From NCBI GenBank assembly GCA_026394215.1, contig JAPKYR010000154.1, positions 1 through 48,614 of the forward strand: a DNA stretch of 48,614 bases. The letters run 5' to 3'. Below the pieces are notes generated by a model. That model searched no databases and was not told where the DNA came from. It saw only the letters and a list, made by a program, of their open reading frames with translations. Of the stretch, positions 33,463-42,075 are shown piece by piece (positions within the stretch are counted from its first letter, which is position 1; each line of letters begins with the position of its first letter). A program made the position numbers and the translations under genes. Source of the stretch: a bacterium. GTDB taxonomy: Bacteria > JAJVIF01 > JAPKYR01.

Positions 33463-33555
33463 TTAAATATCACCTCGAAGGCAACGCGTTTAAATATTGA
33501 AGCGTAAAGCTTTGCTTATAGAAAATCCATCCCACTCCCACTATTAATCACGGTT

Positions 33556-34200
33556 TTAGAATACGAAACTTCCGCCTATATGCAGATTACCGTCGATGAA
33601 TCCGGCCTGTCCGGTGAACCTTGGACCGAAATAGTACCTCAGCCCGTACGTAAGTCCCTGGAAAACTTCGCGGTTGCTTGAATTATATTCTGCGATTGCG
33701 ATCATATTCTCCGCGAATTCAAAATCAAACCCGCCGAAATATTCAAAATCCTCATCAGTATCGCCGGAAACATAGCTGAGCCCGCCATGGATGCTCGCGT
33801 TCTGACCCGAATGTTCCCCAAGCTCGAAAAATTTACTCGCGACTAAATACCACATGGCGGAATTTTCATTCGATACATCGGTAACCGTCACCCCGCCGGC
33901 TGCGCCAGGGAAACTTTCCGTTTCAGGAGAAAACAGCCATTTGACAAAGAAGCTGAACCCGTCATCGCCATTTTGCGGATGAATCGCGCCGACTCCAATC
34001 TCGAATTCTTCGGAGATCGCGGTCGCAAGGTTCGCGTTCCAGATTGAATTATCCCCGTTGTCAAGGAAATTAAGCGCGATCCATGCATGCTCCAGAGGTG
34101 TGATATCGGCGGTCGGGTTAACGATCAACCCGGTTGGTCCGAAAATTGTGGGTTCGGCCATTACGGGTAATAAATTGATAAAGAAAAATGCTGCGAACAC
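33556..34200 (-). CDS. Putative small outer-membrane beta-barrel protein
   Basis: 214 aa from a GTG. A signal peptide (FFFINLLPVMA, cleavage before EPTIFG) is followed by alternating beta-strand sequence, with PTGLIVNPTADITP near the start, as in YjbH/DUF3187-type barrels, and a C-terminal Phe (GGSFVF), the usual barrel-assembly signal. This supports an outer membrane in the organism. The start codon is uncertain: GTG is the only start between the upstream stop and the signal peptide. Confidence 0.6.
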   Translation of the reverse strand: MFAAFFFINLLPVMAEPTIFGPTGLIVNPTADITPLEHAWIALNFLDNGDNSIWNANLATAISEEFEIGVGAIHPQNGDDGFSFFVKWLFSPETESFPGAAGGVTVTDVSNENSAMWYLVASKFFELGEHSGQNASIHGGLSYVSGDTDEDFEYFGGFDFEFAENMIAIAEYNSSNREVFQGLTYGLRYYFGPRFTGQAGFIDGNLHIGGSFVF

Positions 34201-34301
34201 AAAGCCTGCAAATAAGGGTATGTACTAAATGGTTCAAGTGAAGTTTACAGGAAAAAATTTATGCTGTCAAACAATTCTCCCCCGCATGATGGAGTAACAG
34301 C

Positions 34302-34724
34302 TCATAATAAAACATTAACCGTAACAGTAGCGGAAGCCTGATTATCATCGGTATCAGTCACGAGTACCGAAAGCGTAACTTCCCCGTTCTGATTCGGAGT
34401 CTTCCAGATTGTTACCTTGCTATGCGGATCGACAATCTCGCCTCCGGTAACAGACCACAGATATTCCAGCTCACTTGAGGAGTCCTGTTGATCTTCGGCA
34501 TCACATGTGAGAAGGACCTGCTGGTTGATATGGACCTCCTCGCGATCAATCGTAATCTTGTTGACAAACGGCTCCTCACGGTTCGGATCGCTCCCGGAAC
34601 CGAATTCATCTTCCATCCACTGGTAAATCAGGTAAGATGCAATAGCGGTGCATCCCGAAAACGACGGGACAGCGATTATCAGCGTGAGAACTATTACTGT
34701 TAAAGAAAGCAGCCTCTTCGGCAT
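34302..34724 (-). CDS. PKD-like domain lipoprotein
   Basis: 140 aa. Signal peptide with lipobox FSGC (Cys25) and a PKD/Ig-like domain in residues 50-140 (TCDAEDQQDSSSELEYLWSV, VTLSVLVTDTDDNQASATVT). Such domains mediate surface binding. GGAGGG lies 8 nt before the ATG. It may be co-transcribed with the barrel gene 100 bp downstream. Confidence 0.8.
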   Translation of the reverse strand: MPKRLLSLTVIVLTLIIAVPSFSGCTAIASYLIYQWMEDEFGSGSDPNREEPFVNKITIDREEVHINQQVLLTCDAEDQQDSSSELEYLWSVTGGEIVDPHSKVTIWKTPNQNGEVTLSVLVTDTDDNQASATVTVNVLL

Positions 34725-34873
34725 ATGACAAACCCTCCGACTAAGAGTTTACATAGTATAACAGGAAGATACGGACATGTCATCCCCGGTTCATAAAGAT
34801 AAGGGACTTTGTAAACATTAAACTTAAAAAAAATGATCGGCTATTATGGTTTCCCAGCCACACCCCACCGATA

Positions 34874-34902
34874 TTGACTTACGCATTCGATTGTGTTAAT
34901 AT
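34874..34902 (+). promoter_or_regulatory. Promoter of the c-di-AMP riboswitch transcript
   Basis: TTGACT (34874-34879), 17 nt, TAATAT (34897-34902). Start near 34909, immediately before the aptamer. Confidence 0.7.
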
Positions 34903-34912
34903 TTCAATCAGC

Positions 34913-35056
34913 ACAGCCGAATTCCGGAGGCTGAATTCCGAAATTCAACCGATGGAAGCGGGGGACCCATTTTACGGGGCGAATCGTCGCTTTGACGTAG
35001 GATACCCTTTTCGGTCCGAGCCCGTCAGCTAACCTCGCAGGCTTCAAAAGGGAGCT
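34913..35056 (+). ncRNA. c-di-AMP riboswitch (ydaO-yuaA leader)
   Basis: Family landmarks in order: GGGGGACCC (34970-34978), GGGGCGAATC, GTAGGATAC, TCGGTCCGAGCCCGTCAGC and AACCTCGCAGGC. These match the ydaO-yuaA class, which turns off K+ and osmolyte transport genes when c-di-AMP is high. It lies in the 350-nt leader of the KimA-like gene, the classic target. Just downstream, CCAGA/TCTGG (around 35060-35075) is a hairpin that may be part of the expression switch, though no T-run follows. Confidence 0.9.
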
Positions 35057-35264
35057 CCTCCAGACTTTACTCTGGTGTCTCCTCAGAGTTTATATCCGGA
35101 GGCGGCTTATATGCCATCAAGAATACTGCTCGTAAATAAAGTTCTTCTGCAGAAGAAATCCCACACAACCTGATTCCTTTCCACAATATCTCAAACCAAC
35201 CCGGTTTCCGCTTAAAGGATATTGAGTTTGCCTTTTCCTATTTGAGAAAAGAAGGTTGAGTTAT

Positions 35265-37265
35265 ATGACTTCAAAAATACGCAGGATAATTCTCGGGTCG
35301 CCGTACGACGTTAATAATCCCGGAATATACCACCGGATAACCCTTATCGCCATACTGGCATGGGTCGGGCTTGGCGCAGACGGACTGTCATCTTCATCTT
35401 ATGGACCTGAAGAAGCATTCAAAGTATTGGGCGATCACCGCTATCTCGCCGTAATGTTAGCGATCGGCACTACTTTCACAGTTTTTATCATCTCGACTGT
35501 ATATCGGGGAATAATAAACCATTTTCCGTTCGGAGGAGGGGGCTACATAGTCGCCGGTAAACTCCTCGGACCACGTTTTGGGGTGGTATCGGGCTCGGCT
35601 TTGCTGATTGACTATGTCCTGACTGTCGCTGTTTCGATCGCCTGTTGCGCGGACCAATTTTTCAGCTTTCTACCCCTCGGCTGGCATATTTTTAAACTCC
35701 CGGTAGAAGCTCTGCTGATCCTTCTTTTGATATTGCTAAACCTCCGCGGCACGAAGGAATCGATTCTTGTCCTGGCACCAATATTTTTTCTTTTCCTGAT
35801 TACGCACGCTATCCTGATTTTCGGCGGGATAGGCTCGCACGTTCAGGATCTTCCGGCAGTTACGAATGAAGTGAAAGTCGGTTTCCAGAATGGATTTGCG
35901 ACACTCGGGTTCATGGGCATCGCAGCCCTGTTCTTCCGCTCGTTTTCCATGGGAGCCGGAACTTACACCGGACTCGAAGCCGTCAGTAACGGGCTTCAGA
36001 TCATGCGCGAGCCTAAAGTGGAAACAGGCAAGCGCACGATGCTGTATATGGCTATCTCGCTCTCTGTTACAGCATCCGGCATTCTCCTCTGCTACCTTTT
36101 ATTTAATGTGGCTCCGGTAGTGGGAAAAACCATGAATGCCGTGCTGCTTGAGCGATTCGCGGGAAACTGGCAGCCCAATGGAGTCAATTTGGGCCATGGA
36201 TATGTCATCTTAGCTCTTATTTCCGAAGCCGCCCTGCTGGTTGTCGGGGCCCAGGCCGGTTTTATAGATGGTCCTCGCGTAATGTCCAACATGGCTATGG
36301 ATGGATGGCTGCCGCGACGTTTGTCCCAGCTCTCCGACAGATTGACGATGCAATTCGGCATCCTTCTGATTGGGGTCTCATCTCTTGTGGTCCTTTTCTA
36401 CACCAGGGGCAATATCACTACCCTGGTCACAATGTACTCGATAAACGTGTTCCTGACCTTCACTCTCTCAATGACAGGCATGTGCCGCTTCTGGCTTAAT
36501 GAACGCCGCAAAAATGTCCCGTGGATATGGCCTTTCACGATTAATGCAGTCGGTCTTGTTACATGTCTTTCCATTCTCATCATTGTTATCATTGAAAAAT
36601 TCGAACGCGGGGCATGGATCACGCTTGTCGTCACATCTACGCTAATCGGCCTCTGCTTTATCATTCACGGGCATTATCAATTTGTGCGCGAAAACGTAAC
36701 CAGGCTTAATAAAATTCTCGAGAACCTCCCAGCATACGTAATCAAGGTCGAGGCTCCGCTTGATCCCAGCCTGCATACCGCTGTAATGCTCGTCAGCGGA
36801 TTCAGCATCCTGGGCGTACACCAGTTCCTGCAGGTCCACAAGATATTCCCCGGGCAGTATAAAAATTTCCTGTTCGTATCGGTTGGCGTGATCGATTCCG
36901 CCTCAATGAAAGGGATTGAAGAAGTGGATCGCATTAAGAAACAGACTGAGGATTCGCTGCAGAAATATGTGTCGCTCGCCCAGAAACTGGGTTACTCAGC
37001 CGGCTTCCGAATGGGAATAGGAACAGAGGCACTCGAAGAAGCCGCCAGACTCTGCCTTGAAATCCACAAGGAGTTCCCCCTGGCCCTGTTCATCATGGGA
37101 AAACTGGTCTTCGACAACGAAGGCTGGTACCACCGCATCCTTCACAACGAAACTGCCTATCAGCTTCTTCGTAAGTTAAACCTTGAAGGATTGAATGCTA
37201 TGGTACTGTCCGTACGTCTGGACGAAGCGGAAGATGTACTTAGAAATGAGTTGCCATCGTTCTGA
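35265..37265 (+). CDS. KimA-like APC-superfamily potassium transporter
   Basis: 666 aa from the ATG at 35265 (AAGG 9 nt upstream); a TTG at 35256 is a weaker alternative. About 12 transmembrane segments, with the APC/KUP-type first segment WVGLGADGLSSSSYGPEEAF, and a C-terminal cytoplasmic domain from about residue 470 (AMLVSGFSILGVHQFLQV ...) resembling the USP-like dimerisation domain of KimA. B. subtilis KimA (formerly YdaO) is a high-affinity K+ importer under a c-di-AMP riboswitch, and here the same riboswitch precedes the gene, which supports K+ uptake. Potassium specificity is inferred. Confidence 0.88.
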   Translation: MTSKIRRIILGSPYDVNNPGIYHRITLIAILAWVGLGADGLSSSSYGPEEAFKVLGDHRYLAVMLAIGTTFTVFIISTVYRGIINHFPFGGGGYIVAGKLLGPRFGVVSGSALLIDYVLTVAVSIACCADQFFSFLPLGWHIFKLPVEALLILLLILLNLRGTKESILVLAPIFFLFLITHAILIFGGIGSHVQDLPAVTNEVKVGFQNGFATLGFMGIAALFFRSFSMGAGTYTGLEAVSNGLQIMREPKVETGKRTMLYMAISLSVTASGILLCYLLFNVAPVVGKTMNAVLLERFAGNWQPNGVNLGHGYVILALISEAALLVVGAQAGFIDGPRVMSNMAMDGWLPRRLSQLSDRLTMQFGILLIGVSSLVVLFYTRGNITTLVTMYSINVFLTFTLSMTGMCRFWLNERRKNVPWIWPFTINAVGLVTCLSILIIVIIEKFERGAWITLVVTSTLIGLCFIIHGHYQFVRENVTRLNKILENLPAYVIKVEAPLDPSLHTAVMLVSGFSILGVHQFLQVHKIFPGQYKNFLFVSVGVIDSASMKGIEEVDRIKKQTEDSLQKYVSLAQKLGYSAGFRMGIGTEALEEAARLCLEIHKEFPLALFIMGKLVFDNEGWYHRILHNETAYQLLRKLNLEGLNAMVLSVRLDEAEDVLRNELPSF

Positions 37266-37309
37266 AGTCGAGAAATGACACCTATTTCAGTGCCTGTTTA
37301 TTTCAAACC

Positions 37310-37338
37310 TTGCAAAATTCTCCTAATCCTTGTATCCT
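37310..37338 (+). promoter_or_regulatory. Promoter of purC-purF
   Basis: TTGCAA (37310-37315), 17 nt, TATCCT (37333-37338). Start near 37345; a GAGGGTGAG ribosome site follows before the ATG. Confidence 0.6.
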
Positions 37339-37378
37339 GCTGACGGTCGTTACTAAGTTAGAGGCGAGGGTGAGCATT

Positions 37379-38116
37379 ATGTCCGAATCAAATGGAACCC
37401 GCCCGATCAAGGGTGAGCTTCTGCATGAGGGAAAGGCGAAACGGGTCTTCAAAACCGACCATTCGGACCGCTATATCCAGGAATTCAAAAACGATGCGAC
37501 CGCGTTCGATGGCACCAAGAAAGGTACTATCGAGGGAAAAGGTTCGGTAAACTGCCAGGTCTCTACCCGCATGTTCAGGCTCCTTGAAAGCAAGGGAGTT
37601 AAAACCCATTTTGTGGATATTCTTTCCGACAATGAAATGTCGATCCTTCCGGTTAAAATAATCAAGGTCGAGGTTGTCGTGCGGAATATCGCCGCGGGAT
37701 CGCTGGTCAAAGTGCGCGGATTCAAGGAAGGCACTAAGCTCGACCCGACAATTGTCGAATGGTATCTCAAGGACGATTCCCTTCACGACCCTTTATTAAA
37801 CGACGATCACATTCACGCGCTTGGACTCGCGAATTCCCACGAGCTCGCTAATCTAAAAAAAGATGCATTGAAAATCAATGGCATCCTGAGCGAGTTTTTC
37901 GCAAGCATCGGAATCAACCTTGTCGATTTCAAACTGGAATTCGGAAGGCGTCCCGATGGCAAAATCATTCTGGCCGATGAAATCTCCCCCGACACATGCC
38001 GTCTTTGGGACAGAGAAACCGGTAATAAGCTCGATAAGGACCGGTTCAGATTCGACCTTGGAAACGTCGAGGACGCGTACCAGGAAATCCTTAAGCGAAC
38101 TTCTGCAATCAGATAA
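37379..38116 (+). CDS. purC: SAICAR synthase PurC
   Basis: Joins aspartate to CAIR in purine synthesis. 245 aa; the upstream frame from 37310 is a non-coding extension. Conserved motifs: HEGKAKRVFKTDH, IQEFKNDATAFDGTKK, GKGSVNCQVSTRMF, PVKIIKVEVVVRNIAAGSL, LADEISPDTCRLWD. Length fits the short bacterial form. GAGGGTGAG 4 nt upstream of ATG. Followed by purF after 28 nt. Confidence 0.97.
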   Translation: MSESNGTRPIKGELLHEGKAKRVFKTDHSDRYIQEFKNDATAFDGTKKGTIEGKGSVNCQVSTRMFRLLESKGVKTHFVDILSDNEMSILPVKIIKVEVVVRNIAAGSLVKVRGFKEGTKLDPTIVEWYLKDDSLHDPLLNDDHIHALGLANSHELANLKKDALKINGILSEFFASIGINLVDFKLEFGRRPDGKIILADEISPDTCRLWDRETGNKLDKDRFRFDLGNVEDAYQEILKRTSAIR

Positions 38117-38144
38117 AAATGTATTCCGATTTAGAAAACCAATA

Positions 38145-39653
38145 ATGTTCAGTTTCCCCGGCAATAACAATCAAAGCGATAAACAGGAAGAATCCTGCGG
38201 GATATTCGGGATATATGCCCCCCAGTCGGATACCGCACGGCTGACATATTTCGGCCTTTTCGCCCTCCAGCATCGCGGACAGGAATCCGCCGGGATTTGC
38301 GTTTCAAACGGCGGGCATATGTCATGCTATGCTCGCATGGGGCTTGTCAACCAGGTTTTCAACGAGCAGATACTCGGCATCCTTCGCGGCCATATCGCTT
38401 CGGGGCATGTCAGGTATTCTACAACCGGCTCATCTGTGATCGCCAACGCCCAGCCTTTTCTTATTGAGGATAAGCAGGAAACCCGCTTCAACGGGAAACT
38501 TCGCCGAAAATATGTCGGGTTAGCCCTTTCGCATAACGGTAACTTAGTAAATACACGCGAGTTAAAATCAAAATGCGACGACTTGGGCCTTCCATTGAAT
38601 TCCACATCGGATTCCGAAATGATGGCGCGGCTTATTCATTATGAATACGCCAGAACATGCAATATAGAGTCCGCTCTTCTCACATGGCTTCCTCAATTCA
38701 AAGGCGCATTCGCGATGGTGTTACAGACCCCGGATAAATTGATTGCCATCCGCGACGATATCGGCATCAGACCGTTGGTCTGCGGCTACCTTGGAGATAA
38801 AGACGATCCCGACGGCTGGGTATTGGCAAGCGAAACCTGCGCATTGGACATCATCGGCGCCCACTTTGCCTTCGCGATATCTCCCGGAACCGCAGTTCTG
38901 ATAGATGAGAGTGGCCCACGGACTTTGCGGTGGAAACCTAATCATAAAGATGAAAAACTCTGCGCGTTCGAATACATATACTTCGCTCGACCCGACAGTC
39001 TTTTTCGCGGTAAATGCCTGCACCTGATTCGACAGCGTATGGGCGAGCTCATGGCTATAGAAAATCCTGTAGACGCTGATATCGTGGTTCCCGTCCCGGA
39101 CTCGGGAACTCCGCACGCAATCGGCTTCGCGAGACAAAGCGGAATCCCCTACACCGAAGGCCTGATTAAAAACCGATATGTCGGACGCACATTTATCAGC
39201 CCGCAGTCGCGTCTTCGCGCGCTCGGGGTCAGGATGAAACTGAACCCGCTGGAAAGTGTCCTGCGCGGTAAGAGAGTGGTTCTTGTCGACGATTCCATCG
39301 TCCGCGGCACCACGTCGAAAAAAATCATCCAGTTGCTTCGCGACGCGGGCGCGAAAGAAGTCCATTTCCGCGTCGCAAGTCCGCCGGTTCTGAATCCCTG
39401 TTATTACGGTATTGATACAGCCGTCCAGGAAGATCTGATCGCGAGTCACTACAGAAATACAAAGAACGATTATTCGGAACTGGCAAAACAACTTGGCGCG
39501 GACAGCCTCGCATACCTGAGTATCGAAGGGATGCTCGAAGCTTTCGGACACACGACCGACGAGCTTTGCCTTGCATGTCTTAACGGAAAATACCCGATCC
39601 CCATATCCGAACAGACCCGACTGAATCTGGGCAAATTTATTCTGGAAAAATAA
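38145..39653 (+). CDS. purF: Amidophosphoribosyltransferase PurF (Bacillus-type)
   Basis: First committed step of purine synthesis, making phosphoribosylamine from PRPP and glutamine. 502 aa from the ATG at 38145. Nucleophile Cys18 in ESCGIFGIY follows a 17-residue propeptide that must be removed. The glutaminase part has HRGQESAGI and HNGNLVNTREL; the PRTase part has the PRPP loop VVLVDDSIVRGTT and DSGTPHAIGFA. Conserved cysteines NPCYYGID and CLACLNGKYP match the 4Fe-4S ligands of Bacillus-type, oxygen-sensitive PurF. No ribosome site is clear; translation may couple to purC. Confidence 0.96.
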   Translation: MFSFPGNNNQSDKQEESCGIFGIYAPQSDTARLTYFGLFALQHRGQESAGICVSNGGHMSCYARMGLVNQVFNEQILGILRGHIASGHVRYSTTGSSVIANAQPFLIEDKQETRFNGKLRRKYVGLALSHNGNLVNTRELKSKCDDLGLPLNSTSDSEMMARLIHYEYARTCNIESALLTWLPQFKGAFAMVLQTPDKLIAIRDDIGIRPLVCGYLGDKDDPDGWVLASETCALDIIGAHFAFAISPGTAVLIDESGPRTLRWKPNHKDEKLCAFEYIYFARPDSLFRGKCLHLIRQRMGELMAIENPVDADIVVPVPDSGTPHAIGFARQSGIPYTEGLIKNRYVGRTFISPQSRLRALGVRMKLNPLESVLRGKRVVLVDDSIVRGTTSKKIIQLLRDAGAKEVHFRVASPPVLNPCYYGIDTAVQEDLIASHYRNTKNDYSELAKQLGADSLAYLSIEGMLEAFGHTTDELCLACLNGKYPIPISEQTRLNLGKFILEK

Positions 39654-39820
39654 ATCCCGGACCCTCAAGGATGACATCCCCGACAGCCTGTCGTAATCTG
39701 TGATTCCGATTTAAATTTGTCGATCATGTCCCGGGATTATTGAAAAATTCGACCCTGGCTGTTATTATTCAATTTTACCCATCACCATCTTTAACATTGT
39801 TTTCGTACAATGAATATTTT

Positions 39821-39888
39821 GTAGAACAGCACAGCAGTGCGTCATACAGCCAGCAAAACCAGTAAAACGCACTGCCGTGCTGTTCTAC
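39821..39888. repeat. REP-like inverted pair (GTAGAACAGCAC family)
   Basis: Arms 39821-39842 and 39867-39888 are 22 bp with one mismatch, around 24 nt. Each arm begins GTAG at the outer end and contains a GCAC/GTGC mini-stem (loop AGCA or GGCA). Confidence 0.75.
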
Positions 39889-39932
39889 GAGTAATGTTCT
39901 CTTTAATAGATAAATAACTAATATTCCGTATA

Positions 39933-40032
39933 TATGTAGGACAGGCTTTCCAGCCTGTCGCTTTCCAGCCTGTCATTGAATACCAGTAATTATCACGGTT
40001 GCAGTAACAGGCTGGAAAGCCTGTCCTACATA
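39933..40032. repeat. REP-like inverted pair (GTAGGACAGGC family)
   Basis: Arms 39933-39958 and 40007-40032 are 26 bp, perfect. Each holds GTAG followed by a GACAGGCT stem with a TTCC/GGAA apex. A partial second copy (CTTTCCAGCCTGTCA, 39961-39975) lies between. The sequence resembles abundant GTAGG..TTCCAGCCTG palindromes of other bacteria. Confidence 0.8.
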
Positions 40033-40121
40033 AATATGGTAAGCAGTAATTTTTCAACAGCCCCAAACGGTCCGACTACCTCCCGTATCCGTTCCATGCG
40101 GAGAGCGCGCCCCGCGCCCAT

Positions 40122-41063
40122 TCACAACAACCCCATCACAGCTAATGCATTCCTTCTCAACTTCTCACGACCCACCCTCCGAATCGGCGTTCCCGCCGTC
40201 AATCTGTCGAATTCATCCTCCGTGAGCTTGCTCAATTCCCTTAAATCCGGCACCACAAGCCCTTCCCTCGGGTGAAAATCATGATGGCGTGTCGGGCGCG
40301 CGAAATTATTCCACGGGCATACATCCTGGCACATATCGCATCCGTAAACCCATCCGTTAAGTGAATCTTTATGGTGTTTCGGAAAATCCCCGTCATGCTC
40401 CATCGTCAGATAACTGATGCACGACCTCGCATCTATATGCCGGCCCTGCATAATCGCCGATGTCGGGCACCGGTCGATACATAACCTGCATTTCCCGCAA
40501 TGATCCGGATGCTGCATGTCGTATTCGCCCTCGATTTTATACGTAGTCAGGAGCGACCCGATGAATATCCATGAACCGAACTTTCGCGTGATCAGGATTG
40601 AATTTTTCCCGATCCAGCCAAGCCCCGCGCGCATCGCCCAGATTTTATCCCTGAACGGCGCGGAATCGACCGCAATTTTAAAGAGCGGTTTCTCCCCGCC
40701 TGAATTTTCGACGCTTTCAACAATGGATTTCTGGAGCCTTCCAAGAATCTCGCCCAAAACCTTGTGATAATCGCGCCCCCACGCGTAGCGCGATATTTTC
40801 GGGAAATTCGGGAAGTTGAAATGAAGCTGTGGGACATAATAGTTTACAGCTATAACAATTATCGACTTGCATCCGGGCAGTAATTTTTCCGGATCGTGGC
40901 GAATATCGATATTATTCTGCATCCACGCCATATCGCCGCAGTAGTTCAGACTCAGCCACCTTCTGAATTTCTCCTCTTCTCCGGTTAATTTCGCAGGGGA
41001 AGTCACGCCGACAAGGTCGGCGCCGGAATCAAGAGCGCAAAATTTTAATTGTTCTACATTCAG
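40122..41063 (-). CDS. queG: Epoxyqueuosine reductase QueG, probable CUG start
   Basis: Last step of queuosine synthesis: cobalamin-dependent reduction of epoxyqueuosine in tRNA. 313 aa. The frame upstream of the GTG at 41006 continues family-like (LNVEQLKFCALDSGADLVGV) to a TGA at 41078, and the only plausible start after an AGGAG site (8 nt) is CTG at 41063. Catalytic Asp is in VDSAPFRDK (Asp133), followed by GLGWIGKNS, and two 4Fe-4S motifs, CGKCRLCIDRCPTSAI and CDMCQDVCPW. The C-terminal HEAT-like part is short, as in many bacterial QueG. GTG at 41006 is the alternative if CUG is not used. Confidence 0.93.
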   Translation of the reverse strand: MNVEQLKFCALDSGADLVGVTSPAKLTGEEEKFRRWLSLNYCGDMAWMQNNIDIRHDPEKLLPGCKSIIVIAVNYYVPQLHFNFPNFPKISRYAWGRDYHKVLGEILGRLQKSIVESVENSGGEKPLFKIAVDSAPFRDKIWAMRAGLGWIGKNSILITRKFGSWIFIGSLLTTYKIEGEYDMQHPDHCGKCRLCIDRCPTSAIMQGRHIDARSCISYLTMEHDGDFPKHHKDSLNGWVYGCDMCQDVCPWNNFARPTRHHDFHPREGLVVPDLRELSKLTEDEFDRLTAGTPIRRVGREKLRRNALAVMGLL

Positions 41064-41173
41064 AACGACGTCTCCTCATCCAAATCCCACAATTTTTCTC
41101 AGGACACAAAGGATAGACGCTGATTGCCAGATTTAAGTTCTATAAAATTATCCGAAAAATGATAAAGATAAAC

Positions 41174-41836
41174 CTATGCCATATCATAAACCGCTTTCAC
41201 TGCCGCATCTATCCCCACCTGAATATCCTTGATCCCCGGACCAAGCATGTACGCCGGGGTCGTGACAATTTTATGTTTTTCATCGACCACGCATTTATCC
41301 ACAGTGCAATCGACATGCACCTGCCCAAGTTCATTAATCAACGCAGCAGTCCCAGGGTCATTGCCAATCGTCATTTTCACACCCGAAACATTGATTTCGT
41401 TAAGCGCGGCGGCGAGCGATCCCGGCGCTATACATATGGCGGCAATCGGCTTTCCTTCCTCATACAAGCCGCCAATCAATCTCTGAACCGAGGGATCGAC
41501 GGTGCATGATGCACCCTTCGACGCGAAATCGGACAAATGCAGCGCGGCACCGTATCCACCAGGAATCACAAGCCCGTCCATATCGTCTGCGGTTACGGCC
41601 GCGATATCGGTTATGTCGCCTCGTGAAATTCTCGCCGCCTCGACCATCGTATTTCGATGGTCACCGCCTGGTTCATCTGTAGTGTGATCGACAGCATCAA
41701 AATCCTTATTTACCGCAATGAAAAAAATATCTGCTCCAAGTTTGTTTAACACTAGAAGCGCGAGCGTAGCCTCATGAATCTCCGACCCGTCTCTGACCCC
41801 GCAGCCTGTCAGAAGTAATCCGATACGTTTCGCCAT
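41174..41836 (-). CDS. elbB: ElbB-type DJ-1/PfpI family protein (isoprenoid biosynthesis glyoxalase)
   Basis: 220 aa, class-I glutamine amidotransferase-like fold. Starts LLLTGCGVRDGSEIHEATLA; the nucleophile elbow is ICIAPGS (Cys135), plus GGYGAALHLSDFA. E. coli ElbB is a glyoxalase-like enzyme linked to lycopene yield; a physiological role is unclear. AGGAGAAGGAC immediately precedes the ATG. Stands alone, 110 bp after the queG start, same strand. Confidence 0.93.
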   Translation of the reverse strand: MAKRIGLLLTGCGVRDGSEIHEATLALLVLNKLGADIFFIAVNKDFDAVDHTTDEPGGDHRNTMVEAARISRGDITDIAAVTADDMDGLVIPGGYGAALHLSDFASKGASCTVDPSVQRLIGGLYEEGKPIAAICIAPGSLAAALNEINVSGVKMTIGNDPGTAALINELGQVHVDCTVDKCVVDEKHKIVTTPAYMLGPGIKDIQVGIDAAVKAVYDMA

Positions 41837-41889
41837 GTCCTTCTCCTTGTCGCTCCTGATAAATAGAGAATATCACATTTTGCAATCGT

Positions 41890-41946
41890 AGGCACGACTG
41901 TTAAGGAGTACACGACAATTAAAGAGGCACGACTGTCAAGGAGTGC
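41890..41946. repeat. Dispersed 22-bp repeat, copies 2 and 3 in tandem
   Basis: Copies at 41890-41911 and 41925-41946 differ at two positions; the second is the exact reverse complement of 16153-16174. The first is preceded by CGT giving a GTAG foot. Same orientation, 35 bp apart, between divergent elbB and the Rrf2 gene. Confidence 0.7.
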
Positions 41947-42004
41947 ATGACTTTTAAAATTTTTAAAAATCCAGCGGAATTGTCTGTGATAATCCAAAAA
42001 AAAC

Positions 42005-42041
42005 TTGACATTTTGAATAAATCTGGTATAAGAGTACCAGA
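42005..42041 (+). promoter_or_regulatory. Promoter and operator of the Rrf2 operon
   Basis: TTGACA (42005-42010), 16 nt, TATAAG (42027-42032). A perfect 7-bp inverted repeat TCTGGTA-N6-TACCAGA (42022-42041) overlaps the -10 box and start site. Rrf2 regulators often repress their own genes at such a position; this is the likely autoregulatory operator. Confidence 0.6.
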
Positions 42042-42075
42042 ATACTGTTAACACGAAAAATAAAGGAATACGGTT

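Larger units (their letters stand above)
39654..40121. other. 468-bp gap between convergent purF and queG
   Basis: Holds two large palindromic pairs (below) and a small CGACAG/CTGTCG palindrome just after purF. No gene or promoter is visible. Confidence 0.6.

Noticed and set aside
37920-38144. 75-codon N-terminal extension of purF
   Set aside because: It overlaps purC in another frame and is not needed; the ATG at 38145 gives a normal propeptide before the catalytic cysteine.
38721-39677. 318-codon minus-strand frame opposite purF
   Set aside because: Fully antisense to a highly conserved enzyme; a shadow frame.
39692-39704. CGACAG/CTGTCG palindrome after purF as a terminator
   Set aside because: Only a one-base loop and no T-tract follows.
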